This document shows positions 43,373-54,241 of a DNA stretch of 64,000 bases, in pieces. Position 1 is the stretch's first letter, and each line of letters starts with the position of its first letter. The notes beneath the pieces are model-generated. The model was not told the DNA's origin, did not search any database, and worked only from the letters and a program-made list of their open reading frames with translations. A program made the position numbers and the translations under genes. Origin of the DNA: Usnea hakonensis (taxonomy: Eukaryota > Ascomycota > Lecanoromycetes > Lecanorales > Parmeliaceae); the NCBI GenBank assembly GCA_013423325.1, contig BLJB01000028.1, positions 124,001 through 188,000 of the forward strand, given 5' to 3'.

Positions 43373-43921
43373 TAAAAGATCTCGCCAAAAGTTTTACGAC
43401 CTCGCACAAAGGATGTCTTGCCATCTAGAAGTGATCTTGTCATCTAGAATAAATGTTGCCAACGTCTCATAATCAGGCCACAGCGCCGTCAACTACAATC
43501 TCTGCTTTAGCAAACATTTCGAGCGATTTCAGCATTGTATCCGGGAAAAGCAGACCAAGCATCAAAGGCTTTATTGTTGTGCTTTGAAGCGTCTACTCCC
43601 TGCCCAAAGTTCAATTAAGGACGACCAAGACAAACTGTTATTCTAAGAAACAACAAGTTTTCTAGTCTATACTATGGCTTTGTCTCGCGTGGTCTCAGAA
43701 TAATCAATCTCTTTGTCCATGTCTCTCACGTTCGTTGTCCGTTCTCTTTGCTCAATTATACCCTTGTCTCTCCTCTCATGCATGCCCCATTGTTCATGAT
43801 TGCCCCTATGCCTATATCCATCAGAGAACATGCACTTCTCTCCCTTCTCTTCAACAATCTCCTGCCAGCCCCGGCCTCATTCTCCATCCACCGCCAAAAC
43901 TCACAACCCATCACCACAATC
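43373..43921. other. Intergenic, no gene seen
   Basis: 3' flank of the DAHP synthase gene, then a pyrimidine-rich leader-like stretch (about 43735-43920) before the next ORF. Confidence 0.6.
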
Positions 43922-44455
43922 ATGAACATCGATTCCTTCCACAAAATGCTGTTCGGCGGCACGCCAGACCGCCAACGACAAGCCTGGACAAGACCACCCA
44001 AGGGCAAGAAGTCAGGGTCCCAAGCAGGTGGTTCCCAAAGACGCTACGCCGAACCTCCAGGAACCATAGAAACCCGCGACCCGACGAACACTCGCACACC
44101 CGTAAGTTACAGCCATCCCAGCAGTCCTGAAAGACAAGGCCCCTCACAATCCCAACACCATCGTCCCTCCCACTCCCAAAATTATCACCCCTCCCAAAAC
44201 GCCCCTCCCAACTCCCATCTAACCACTCCCCCATCCAGGAACCCCTCTTACCGTTCTGGCCCACAATTGCCCCGATCTCAATCTCGGTATCCACAAACAG
44301 CCGCTCCTCAACCTCCACATCGAGATCGACATGAGTCGCAGACACGTCCTCGACAGGGGACTCGGAATCAGAATCGAGTTGGGACGGAGCGCGTTGTGGG
44401 AAAGGTTATTATAGAGGAGAGGGAAGGGGGAGGGGGAGGGGGAAGGGGAAGCTGA
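43922..44455 (+). CDS. Uncharacterised Pro/Gln/Ser-rich basic protein
   Basis: An open frame of 177 codons from the ATG at 43922 (MNIDSFHKMLFGGTPDRQRQ). The first 30 residues look most structured; the rest is low-complexity, rich in Pro, Ser, Gln, His and Arg, ending in a Gly run. The frame is open further 5' to 43748, but the CT-rich upstream bases look like a leader. No domain recognised, and an intron near the 3' end is possible. Could be a real disordered protein or a long ORF in low-complexity DNA. Confidence 0.4.
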   Translation: MNIDSFHKMLFGGTPDRQRQAWTRPPKGKKSGSQAGGSQRRYAEPPGTIETRDPTNTRTPVSYSHPSSPERQGPSQSQHHRPSHSQNYHPSQNAPPNSHLTTPPSRNPSYRSGPQLPRSQSRYPQTAAPQPPHRDRHESQTRPRQGTRNQNRVGTERVVGKVIIEEREGGGGGGRGS

Positions 44456-45148
44456 GGAGATTGTAGATGGTGGGAGCTGGCGGGGATGGGATCAAAGAGT
44501 TTGTATATGTTGTTTATACGACCTACCCAACGCCCTACCTGTACGGAAAAGGAAGAGGTTAGCGAAATCCAGCGCATGGGAGTGTTGTATCATATTGGCG
44601 ACGCTCTTTTTCTTCTCCTTCCGTCGAATTCCCTTTGAAAGAAAGAGCGAGAGAAGAACGAACGCTGGGAACAAGGTAGCCGCATGATAGAAATTACATG
44701 TCCAACTTCCATACTCAGACCTACATATTTGCAGAATGTATTCTTTTTACTGTCATCCGAGCAATCTATTCCAATCCTTTCCCCCATGAATCCTTTCCCC
44801 CATGAGATGGCCGAGAAAACGTAAGCGTGCCGGTAGCGGCGGCGGCAGCAGCGCGCAGACGGACGCACATAGTATGATCAAATACAGTAACATTGCAGAG
44901 ACGCATTGGAATGATCATGATTAATTAGCTCTCAGGGATACCGCTATGATTGATAACACTGGCTGGCATTGTAGAATAGCATGGGAGAACAATGTCATGT
45001 AGACTCCCGACTTGGATTGGTATAAAAGATACGCCATGGAAACGCTCATGTGCAAACGATGCAGTATGCATTATCATTATAGAAATTCGACCCGGCGACG
45101 CTGATAAAGACTTTGATATGCGGAAATGGACACAGCCTCATGAATATC
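44456..45148. other. Convergent intergenic region, no gene seen
   Basis: Short ORFs only. Contains a CCGGTAGCGGCGGCGGCAGC GC-rich triplet-like run at about 44829. 3' flank of the MFS gene on the right. Confidence 0.6.
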
Positions 45149-47937
45149 CTAAAGCTTGACCTGGAACTTCGGATTCTTTCTGATCCTTTCGCCATATCTG
45201 TAGAATATGACCGGTATGGGACACATGGCAATCGCAATGAATGCTAGCAACGAATTTCCCCAGCCAAGACCAAGTGTGTCGTACATCTTTTGTCCAGCTA
45301 GCGGTAACAATGCACCAACGAGAGAACGGAGGACGGTATTAGCGGCGAGGGCGGAGGCGGCATATATGGTGAAGGCGTCAACGAGGTACGTCTGAATGGG
45401 CATGAATGTTGCGAGAAGGCCGACTCCGACCAAGCCCGTACCAATAATAGGAGCAAACCAAAAAACGTGCTTCTCTGCCGTCCAGCCATACAAGAACACT
45501 GTGTCATATTAGCATTGAGACTGCAGCATGCAGAAATTGCGGACTCACAGCCTATTGGTATGACGAAAGATCCAGGTATCATAGGCGGTAATCGGTACTC
45601 CGCCTTCATCTCCCCGTTCTTCGACTTCGCTTGTACAATCTTGTCGCTTGCAATGCCAAAAATGATCACACCTATCAAGCATCCTACTCCAATGCCGAGA
45701 TACGTCAGACCAACAGTGCCCTGCCCAAAATGGTATTGTCCTTCGTAGACCTCTGTTATGGTAGTAAAGAGTAAATATAGGTAGCCGTAAACCACAGCCA
45801 TGTAAGTTGATAGCGCCAAAACAATGGGTGAAAATAAAAGCAGCTTCATGGGCCGGATGATGGATAGTTTAAAAAAAGCCCCTGGGCTAAGCGGAGATGC
45901 CAACTTGGATCTGAGTTCTTCATTGCCCGTCTCTTTTCGTAGCCTTTTCGCCTTGCGCTCTAGGAGGACAGGAGGGTATGATTCCCGAAGGGAAAAGAGA
46001 GATGAGACTGTAATGACTCCCGCCTGGTGTATGTCATTAGCATAGCACGGTCGGTGAGTGGGGAGAGGGGCAACGTGGGGGGAGATTTTGGCTTACCGCC
46101 ATAGCAAGTACCCAGAATAGCCACCGCCATCCTTTTGCTTGACCTAGGTATCCACCAGCTACAGGTCCAATCACTGGCCCCATCAACGGTCCCAGAGCCC
46201 AGATAGCCATGACACCTCCTCGCTTTTGCTGAACGATCATGTCCGTTATGGTGCCTCCACCAATAGTCAATGGACACGACCCGAAAGTTCCTTGCAGGAA
46301 TCGCCAGCCGATGAGCATATTGAGATTTGATGATACAGCGCATGCGACTGTGAAGACTATGAACAGGACATTGCAGGCGTGGTAAAGCGGGACACGGCCA
46401 TACAGCTCAGATAGTGGGGCGAGAACCAAGGGACCGAAGGCATATCCAAGAATATAGACAGAAACGACGAAAGAGGCGAGCTCTTGATTGTTCGATTTAA
46501 ACTCTGTCATAACTTCAGGAACTGCAGGTGCGAGCATAGAAGACGCTAAAGGGCTACATTTAATCACATTCTGTTAGCATCATCAAGTGATGAAAAAGAA
46601 AGGAAGATGACTTGCGTTAGGAAGGTGATTGATGCAATGACCGCAACATTGGCCCACTTCAGATTTTCTGACCAATTTACGGGATTTTTTGGGTCGTCTG
46701 GTCCGTCCCAATCCACAATGTTTGGATCCACCTCTGTGCTTGTTGTGCCAAGCTCTTCCTTCTTGGAGTCTTCGCTAGCATGGCCCGCTTCAAGATCCAT
46801 CTTCTCTTCCAAATTGGAGCTCCTGGGAGATTCGTTTCCATTTGGTGGGCCTGTCGAGGCAGGCTTCTTTTCCGGATCTGTGTCATTAGCTGCCTGAGGA
46901 ACCGGAGATGTTGCAAGTTCAGAAGCTGGTGCGAGAACGGCCGTGGCATCGGTTGATAGTGTTGCTTCCGGTGAAGAAGATTTGGCCATATCTGAGCCTG
47001 GCGCTGGTATTGCTTCGGGCTTTGTCGAGGCTATTGCTCCAGATGCCGCACCCGGCATTGTATCTTGCTCGATTGATGAGTTAGCATTTGGCGCTGCCGA
47101 AGATGCTTCTGTTACATAGCCTGACGCTATCCCAGAGGCGTTCCATTTAGCCCTTTTTTGTGCTTCAAGTATCAGAGCCTTCTCAGATTTTGACGATCGT
47201 ACTCGGCTAAGGATGGCGGGTATCGTGCCACTTGTAGTCGTGTGGCTGTCAGTCTGCGCCGATGAATCGCTTTCCGGAGCCCATTGCGATATTGTCGACG
47301 GTGCTAGTCCGGGCAGAGAATCTATGTCTACCAGGGGTATAGTATGTTGGTCTTGAGAAGGTCGACTGGATGCTGCGGATTCGGATGCTGTATAAGGCGC
47401 TAGGCCAGGCAAATTATCGTTGTCTACTAGCGGTATCCGAGTAGGTTTGCCTTGAGAGGCTAGACTAGGTGATGCAGGTCCAGATGCTATAGAAAAGGTG
47501 GGCCGTTCAGGCACTTTTGAGAAGGCGTCGGCGGTAATGGATGAGGACTGTGTCTCGGCGGTCACGGTAGCATCGTGACTCTCAGGGAGCGCTATCGACG
47601 GCGGGTGGGAGGTACTGATTGGATGGAAATCCTGTGTGGGAGTTGCAAAGGTTTCGGTGGAGGTAGTAGGCTGTGACTCGGTAGGGATATCCGCGTCATG
47701 ACCTTCGAGAGCTGCAGTCTGTTCTCTCTGCTGTTCTTGATTTTGATCGTCGTCTGTGCCAATGGCTTGAGCCAGGGCGTATTCTGCGTCTGGTAGCGTT
47801 CATCAGCCCTGCCTGAATGCTTCATTTTCCAATCTCCCTTTGCCAATTGTTGCCAATTTGCCTTTTCTTGTCTCACGATGCTCCAAGTGTAGAGGGACAG
47901 CGACTAATATCTAAGGCTCTTTAGGAGACATACTCAT
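45149..47937 (-). CDS. MFS transporter (DHA1-type drug:H+ antiporter) with a ~390-residue N-terminal tail
   Basis: Plasma-membrane facilitator of the 12-helix DHA1 class. Minus-strand exons 47937-47934, 47789-46616, 46553-46097, 46023-45549 and 45498-45149 give 819 residues. The transporter begins at about residue 360 with NIVDWDGPDDPKNPVNWSE, the standard entry of this fungal family. Motif A reads APLSELYGRVPLY and motif C GPLMGPVIGPVAGGYLG. The intron after SITFL-T has a GC donor (GCAAGT) and rebuilds FLTPLASSMLAPAVPEV, so it is a GC-AG intron. The tail is Ser/Ala/Pro-rich and contains IPLVDNDNLPGLAP and IPLVDIDSLPGLAP, a repeated motif. The 4-nt first exon (ATGA, GTATGT donor) is the least certain part. 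Substrate unknown. Confidence 0.85.
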
Positions 47938-49057
47938 GATTGAGGTTGTCCTTTGACTTGAAACAACGGCACATGGCAGGGAAGGTCCGGGCCCTAAAAG
48001 GAGTGAGAAGCTTCAAAGCTTGTCTCTTATCATCCCATGGCGTTGGTCTGATTAAACTCAAGTAGGTAAGGTAACTCTCTTGTTGGATCATCAGCAGTCA
48101 GCACTCGATTGGTATATTGATGGGAAGGGTTCCTGACTGGATGAAATTGATATGTTTATTATTATTATAAGGTGACGGTTCTAGCAAGAGAATATTTCTG
48201 TATCACTATTTCTCGACATGACGAATTACTATTATGTTGTTTTATACATTACCTTTATGTACGGGCTATCTTTCACCGACCAATGAAAATAGGCCCAGAC
48301 ATAGAATTATGCACGCCCCGGAACACAAGATCTCCACGCCAAGCATTTGCATAAAGTAAAATACCTAGGTAGGTAAGTACCTAGGAAAGTAAGGTAATGA
48401 ATAAGTGACTTCTCTTACGGCCTTTATACTTGGGTGACATCATTTCTTCCTGGCCGCTCTACTATACCTCTTCTCCATTTCACCAACCTTAAAATTGAAA
48501 TATTTGTATCTGAATCACACCCAACAAGATCCTGAACACAATCCTTTAGAACTTCAATCCAAAAAGCCTATTTCGAAGAAGCAAAAAATGCTCATCCGTA
48601 AGCTCTCCTACGCCCCACTCCAGAGCTGGTTCGACAACGTGAACGTTGCAGACGTGCACGTCAACGTTCCTTTGACGCTCGAGCATCGTCCAGTGGAAGA
48701 CATGTCGAGTTCTATCATTGTATCAATCCAGACATGACCCCAATGCCATTCCAACACTCAGATCCGACGATAATTCATGGGTTGGAATTTTTTCGCACTA
48801 ATTTTGGCACCAACGCCCGCTTAGAATCCAATTGTACAGCATTGATACCTGCCTTGTCTCTATCGGTCCTCGGACTTTGCCTGGGCCAGATGTCTTGATG
48901 GCAGAAGCAAGATCAGCGGTCAGCGAGCTCTGTCAAATTTCTATCAGCATGAAAATATGATACTGCAAGTGGCTGTGGAATCGACAGACCAATCAACGGA
49001 AACATGTTGTTGACTCGCGAGGTTGATTGGAAAAAGATGTTGCTCCTGCTCTAGGAA
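47938..49057. other. Intergenic with TACCTAGG-type motifs, no gene seen
   Basis: Bases about 48060-48073 and 48358-48396 carry AGGTAAGGTA and TACCTAGGTAGGTAAGTACCTAGG, part of a dispersed motif set. The small ORF around 48588-48737 (from an ATG, 49 residues) has no recognised features. Confidence 0.5.
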
Positions 49058-50679
49058 ATGCAATCGGCCGAATCGAGGCTAGTAAAGGTAGATAGCATCT
49101 TGGACCCTGAATCGCCGATTCGCCAAAACCCGCTAACATCCGTGCTCACAGTTTACGGAGCTATCTCCACACTGAATCATCAAAACTTCACCTCGAGCAC
49201 ATCACACAGAGGAACAATACATGCACAGTATCGTGCCGCCTCTTTAACTCCTCAATCATCTCAATGCCAACTTCATATTGGCACCCCGACTACTGTGTTG
49301 CCAACTTCATCGATGCCCAGCAGAGATATGGTAAATTCACCGCCAGCCCTCGAGCTCCCCCTCTGCAGCCAAAGTCCTTTGTCGCTGACTATTACTTGTG
49401 CTCCTGCCTAGCCAAACTTCCTTGATATCTGTCCCGAGGTCCGCATGCTCATCTACAACTATGTTTTCCAGCAGCCGAATCATGAAATCCTCGTCTTATC
49501 CAGAGAACGCGAGCATAACTACGCAGAGGGTGCTCCGAGCAGCTGGTACGCCGACTCACGTCAAGAAGGTCTCGTTTACAACTCCGACGCGGCTAGAATC
49601 GCTCCTACAAACGCTTCATTTCTGCGCGTCTGCCGCCTCATAAACACCGAAGCTACCCCCATCTTCTACGCCGCAAACAACCTTGTTGTGTATGCCGAAG
49701 ATAACAATGATATCTTCTACTGGTTGCTTGATATCGGCGAGCGGAACAGGAGAGCTATACGGCACCTCGAGCTCGGCTGGGCCTACGGTGTGAGCATTGT
49801 GTCTGGGAGAACCCGCATACACGACATCTTGCAAAGTATTGAAGATATGGAGCATTCGGAGGATGAAGAGACCAACGAGCACCGGCATCAGTTGATCAAG
49901 ATAGTGAAGCGACTTGAGACAATGACCACCCGCCTAAGTAAATGGATCAATTCACTTCCCTCAGAATGTGCGGTCTGTTGACGAAAACTGCTTTCAGTTG
50001 TCCGAACCATCAACCTCTTAGCAACCAATCAAGATCTCGAATGTAAATAACCAACCCTTAACCTTTTCATCCAGCCACTCTAACTCTCTTAAAAGCTCTT
50101 TCAGTCTACCTCCCCGGCGTTGACGGCGGCGATATCTGGGACCTTCACAACCCGAATCTTTATTTCGCCGAAGAATTGTTTTCAAAACCAACCGCAAATG
50201 TACACGCCTGCATCCCCGAAGCTCTGGCAAAAGTGATTGGCATCAAGGATCTCACCATCGGTTATACCAAAGACATCGAACTGGCGGAGAGGATTGCCAG
50301 GGCTACGGGGGCGCAAAACTTGGCAGTCGAAACGAGGCCGGAGGGTGACACGTTACTGTTGAATTCGGAGGAGCAAGCGGAATGGATAAGCAGAGGTTGG
50401 GCGTTAGATGGTAGGACGGCGACGAAGACACTATTGGCCAATATAGAAGATGAGAAAGGGAACCGTATCGATGAGAAGAAAAATGAGTGGCAGAGGAGGG
50501 GACAGCAATCATACTCGGAGGGTGGGAGATTAACGGCAAGCATGCTATTTGAGACTTTGGGCGAGTCCTCCTGTAGAAAGGATGACGATACGAGTGTGTC
50601 AGAGGATGACCAAGCGAGTCTGTCAGAGGATGACGATACGAGTGTATGTCTGGCTGACGATGAGGCGGATGACGAATAG
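49058..50679 (+). CDS. Uncharacterised fungal protein with an F-box-like start (DUF7730-like family)
   Basis: Four exons, 49058-49330, 49412-49937, 49998-50042 and 50105-50679, give 472 residues. The second exon begins PNFLDICPEVRMLIYNYVF, the LP-x-E-x-R-x-x-IY pattern of many fungal F-box-like proteins that record a cell-wide family in Pezizomycotina, followed by FLRVCRLINTEATPIFYAANN and IRHLELGWAYG. A TGA at 49979-49981 looks like a nonsense codon but lies inside a 60-nt intron (GTAAAT donor, TTGAC branch, TTTCAG acceptor) whose removal gives IVRTINLLATNQDLE; the next exon continues with YLPGVDGGDIWDLHNP. The last exon ends in a repeated acidic tract (SEDDQASLSEDDDTSV). Role unknown; F-box-like proteins may be ubiquitin-ligase adaptors. 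Confidence 0.7.
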
Positions 50680-51366
50680 AAGGAGCACTGGGGCGAAACG
50701 GAGCACGATATGATCAACACAGGGACTGTCTCGGGCTAATTCGATTGGTCTCGAGACGGACGGAGCGAGCGGAGTGCTCAAGCATACGGCGAGCATCTGG
50801 GGTTTGTTGCGGTACACATACCTATATGTGCGTTGTCCAGAGTACGATCAATGCTAAACAACATCCAATATGCTTGCACAAGACTCTTGGTCAAGATGTG
50901 ATCACGAAGACGAATTGAGTCATGATTGCTACCCGAAATGCGAGTCTCGATGTGCTGTCGGAGGAAGTGTAGCTTCTTCCTGTGCTGTGGCTACTGCTTT
51001 AAGATGGCGAGAAAGGTCCATTCCACGGAGCAAATTCCCATGAAACATGCAACCAAGACAGCAAAGAGACAAATGTCCGAAGAGGTTACAGCTGTGATAC
51101 TAATGTCCTAATCTTCTCCGTGCGGCGCCTCGGTATAACGTTTAGCTGAACCGAGGTTTATCTACTTATCAACCGAGGCACAGAAAATCTCTGGAAAATC
51201 TATCGTTTTCGGGTTGCGTTGGTGCTTCCTTGCATCGGGATACTTATATAAAGATTGTAGATGCTTTCCATGCCAATTCTCTCGTCACTGGCATTCGAGA
51301 GTATTCTCTCCCATCGTCAATTGACCAACCCCAACACATCTCCCTCACCCCTATTCACCCTCAAGA
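50680..51366. other. Intergenic, promoter of the reductase gene
   Basis: No gene seen. A TATA-like TTATATAAAG lies at about 51244-51253, some 115 bp before the ATG of the reductase, followed by a CAAC/CT-rich leader. Confidence 0.5.
51244..51253 (+). promoter_or_regulatory. TATA-like box of the MDR reductase gene
   Basis: TTATATAAAG about 115 bp upstream of the ATG at 51367, in GC-mixed DNA, followed by a pyrimidine-rich leader. Position and sequence fit an inducible fungal promoter; not tested. Confidence 0.4.
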
Positions 51367-52563
51367 ATGGCAACCACACAAACCGTCATCCTAGCCTCAC
51401 GGCCCAAAGGCGACATCCAGCCCGGCGAAACATTTAAAATGCAACCTCAAAACAAAATCTTCAAAGACGATCTCAAACCCGGCCAAGCGCTCGTCGAAAC
51501 CATCTATCTGTCCCTCGATCCCGCCATGCGAGGCTGGCTTAACGATACTCGCTCCTACGTGCCTCCCGTCCCCATCGGCGGCGTCATGCGCGGCGCTGTG
51601 ATCGCGAAGGTGGTCGCGTCCAAGTCTGGTAAGTTTGAGGCTGGAGATTATCTCTATGCCGGTTGTGGGTGGAGGGAGCAAGCGGTTGTGGAGGAAGGGG
51701 ATGCGGATGTGCAGAAGTTGCGGGTGCCGGAGGGGGGGAGGTTGACGGATGCGTTGGGCGTGCTTGGTATGTCACTTTATCTCGTTTTATGCTCTAATCT
51801 TAGTTTACAATACGATGTATATCAGAGAATGGAAGCTCATCTTTCGGCATATCGTAGGGATGACTGGCTTGGTGAGTGATTATCCAAAGCATTAACCTCC
51901 CACGCCTATCCTTTGTCTCATAACTCCCCCCAGACCGCCTACTTCGGCATCATCTCAGTCGGACAAGTCCAACCCGGCGACTTCGTCGTCGTCTCCGGCG
52001 CCGCCGGCGCAACCGGCAGCGTAGTCTGCCAAATCGCCAAAACGAAAGGCGCCACGGTCCTCGGTCTCGCCGGCAGCGACGACAAAGTCGCCTGGCTCAA
52101 GGACCTCGGCTGCGACGACGCCCTCAACTACAAAGACGCCGCCTTCGCCAAGAACTTCCGCGCCAGCACAAAGGGTCTCATTGACGTCTTCTTCGATAAC
52201 GTCGGCGGTGAGATTCTCGATCTGGCGCTCTCGAGGGCCAAGCCTCATGCCCGGTTCGTGATGTGCGGTGCTATTAGTCAGTACAATAGCGCTGAGCCGA
52301 GGGGGCCGAGGAATTATTTGATGATTATTTCGATGCGGATTCGGATGGAGGGGTTCATTGTGTTTGATTTTAAGGAGAAATTTGAGGCTGCGAGGCAGGA
52401 GCTTGCGAGGTGGCTTGCAGAGGGGAAGATTCAGAGGAGGGAGACGATTGTGAAGGGGGGGTTGGGGGTGGCGGAGGAGGCATTGCTGGGCTTGTATAGG
52501 GGGTCGAATACGGGGAAGTTGCTGGTTGAGATCAAGAGTGAGGGTAGCGAGAGCAAGTTGTGA
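51367..52563 (+). CDS. MDR-family NADP-dependent oxidoreductase (prostaglandin/alkenal reductase type)
   Basis: Zinc-free medium-chain reductase that reduces activated carbon-carbon double bonds using NADPH. Exons 51367-51766, 51858-51871 and 51934-52563 give 347 residues. The middle exon is 14 nt and supplies GMTGL between DALGVLG and TAYFGIISVG, as expected for the family. N-terminal catalytic part: YLSLDPAMRGWLND. Cofactor site: SGAAGATGSVVCQIAKTKGA with LGCDDALNYKD after it. C-terminal: IDVFFDNVGGEILDLALS, then a RMRIEGF-like block, RMEGFIVFDF, and RRETIVKGG. All are signatures of the leukotriene B4 12-hydroxydehydrogenase/2-alkenal reductase group. Substrate in this fungus unknown. Intact. 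Confidence 0.92.
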
Positions 52564-53327
52564 GGCGTGTAGGTGGCCAAGAAGGAGGCGATGAATGTGG
52601 AATGTATCATGGGTGTTCGTTTCTTACGACTTCTGGGTATTATGGGCTTCAATGAAGCGAAAATGACAGCGTCTGATCGCCGCGATGCAACAAGATAAAA
52701 AGAGACAGAAGTAATTAATTGTTATTGTTATTAGTAAGAGACAAGGACAGTACGCCCAATCTCCGGAGCCCAAAACCCCATCCATTCATCAATCTTCTCC
52801 CTATCATCTCACTCACTCCCAATGATCAATCGTCTTATAATTCTTAGCGACACGCTCCCCCCCTTTGCCGATCAGAGAATGCGAATTGTCTCGGTGTGAA
52901 AATTGGAGAGCAGAATTTGAGCAAATTGGCTAGTCAGTAAAGGCTTGGGAAAAAAAAATCAAAGAAAGAATCCACTTCTGTTAAGTCCACACTCTCAAAT
53001 GTACAAGGTATCCACAGATCATGACTCCACGCACCTGCACCCTGCACTAAGCGAGCGGTGAGAAAAAAAAAGCTCTGAAGCGATTTTCCGCAAAATATTA
53101 TCATAAAGGTTTCAAGTAAGAAGTGCACGACTACATGGCGAAAACATGGCATTTTGATGTCCCGACAATGGTATATATACTCGTCAGTCAGGAGGGTAAT
53201 GTTTCAAGCTAACCTGACTAGAAAGCGGTCCTGAGTTTCAATTAAGTCAATATATCCTGGCTGAGCTAGCGAATTGCTGTTTCTTCAAGGAAGGCTTCGC
53301 GGCCTTGACCGGGAAAAGAATGACCGG
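52564..53327. other. Intergenic, no gene seen
   Basis: 3' flank of the reductase gene and downstream side of the decayed gene to the right. Short ORFs only. Confidence 0.6.
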
Positions 53328-54241
53328 CTAGATTGCAGCAAGGTCTTGTGCAGTCAGCTTGATTACTTCTGACTCTGAACAAAATTCAGCCTTGAGATTT
53401 GATAGATCTAGTAGAAGCTGGCGTGATGGAGGCGGCAGTAAGATGATGAGTTGCTGAAACATATGGGTTGCATATTTGATGTCTAAAAACGATTTTACAC
53501 ATAGACGATTTTCGTCGTAAGCTGTGGCACTACTCCAATCAAAAGCCTTGCCGTGACAAGTGCGGCAGTTGAAAGCAGTTTGAACTGCCTGGAAGCGAAG
53601 AGGGGACCCACTGATGCTAAATGTGTTTTCGACCTCCGTCGCTGGGTGTACGATGTCAGCGGCGATTTATGTACTTTATGATTCGATGTAGACTGACCGT
53701 TTTCTAGAAGAGTAGAGGTGCAAGTCCACCCCTTTTTCTTGCTTCCACAGTCTGCTGAAAAGGACCGCTAGTTCCTCCTTGGTCTTCAAAAGCCAGACTA
53801 TCTGGTTGAAAGTCCCCAGGGGGCTAGCGAGCGCCGTTGCTAATATCGTAGGCATGATTTGGTTATGCTAGGATTTAAAATGTTCGATACGTCTGTCAAG
53901 CTGAGCGTTGATAATATAGACGAAGTCGTTGTCCGAACACTAGACGTAACGAGTGAAACGCCAGATTTCTGAGGAGAAAATTCCGGCAGACGCGAGATCC
54001 AAGCAAGTCTTCGTCGAAGGCAGAACCAAGATTGTTCCGTTACACACACCCCAAGAATATCTTCCGGAAGGCCACGAGGTGGGGTCACCGTCCCGCTTGG
54101 TGTAACGCTTGTATCGCGGCTTCCTTCTGGTTCTGTCGATCTGGCTTCAACAGTGACGGCGTTACCCATGTTCGTCAACCGCAGGTTCATCTCCTAGTTC
54201 TCCGCCAGCACTTGTTCTGCTAGATCGCATAAACTGGCCAT
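53328..54241 (-). pseudogene. Decayed or unresolved multi-exon gene, family not identified
   Basis: Three protein-like stretches follow one another on the minus strand in different frames. From the ATG at 54241: MASLCDLAEQVLAEN, a TAG at 54194-54196, then LRLTNMGNAVTVEARS and further to SSVRTTTSSILSTLSLTDVS and a stop at 53840. Next, from about 53815: SPLGTFNQIVWLLKTKEELA and VLFSRLWKQEKGVDLHLYSS. Then, from about 53643: FNCRTCHGKAFDWSS, LCVKSFLDIKYATHMFQQL and a stop at 53328. A GTCAGT donor and ACACCCAG acceptor lie between the last two, but the frames do not match. The internal TAG sits where Gln or Glu would be expected. I read this as a gene with point mutations, but a missed splice pattern is possible. 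Confidence 0.45.

Noticed and set aside
43748..43921. Upstream extension of the Pro/Gln-rich ORF to 43748
   Set aside because: The added part is CT-rich leader-like sequence, and the ATG at 43922 starts the first protein-like segment.
49979..49981. TGA suggesting the F-box-like gene is broken
   Set aside because: A 60-nt intron with matching phase contains it.
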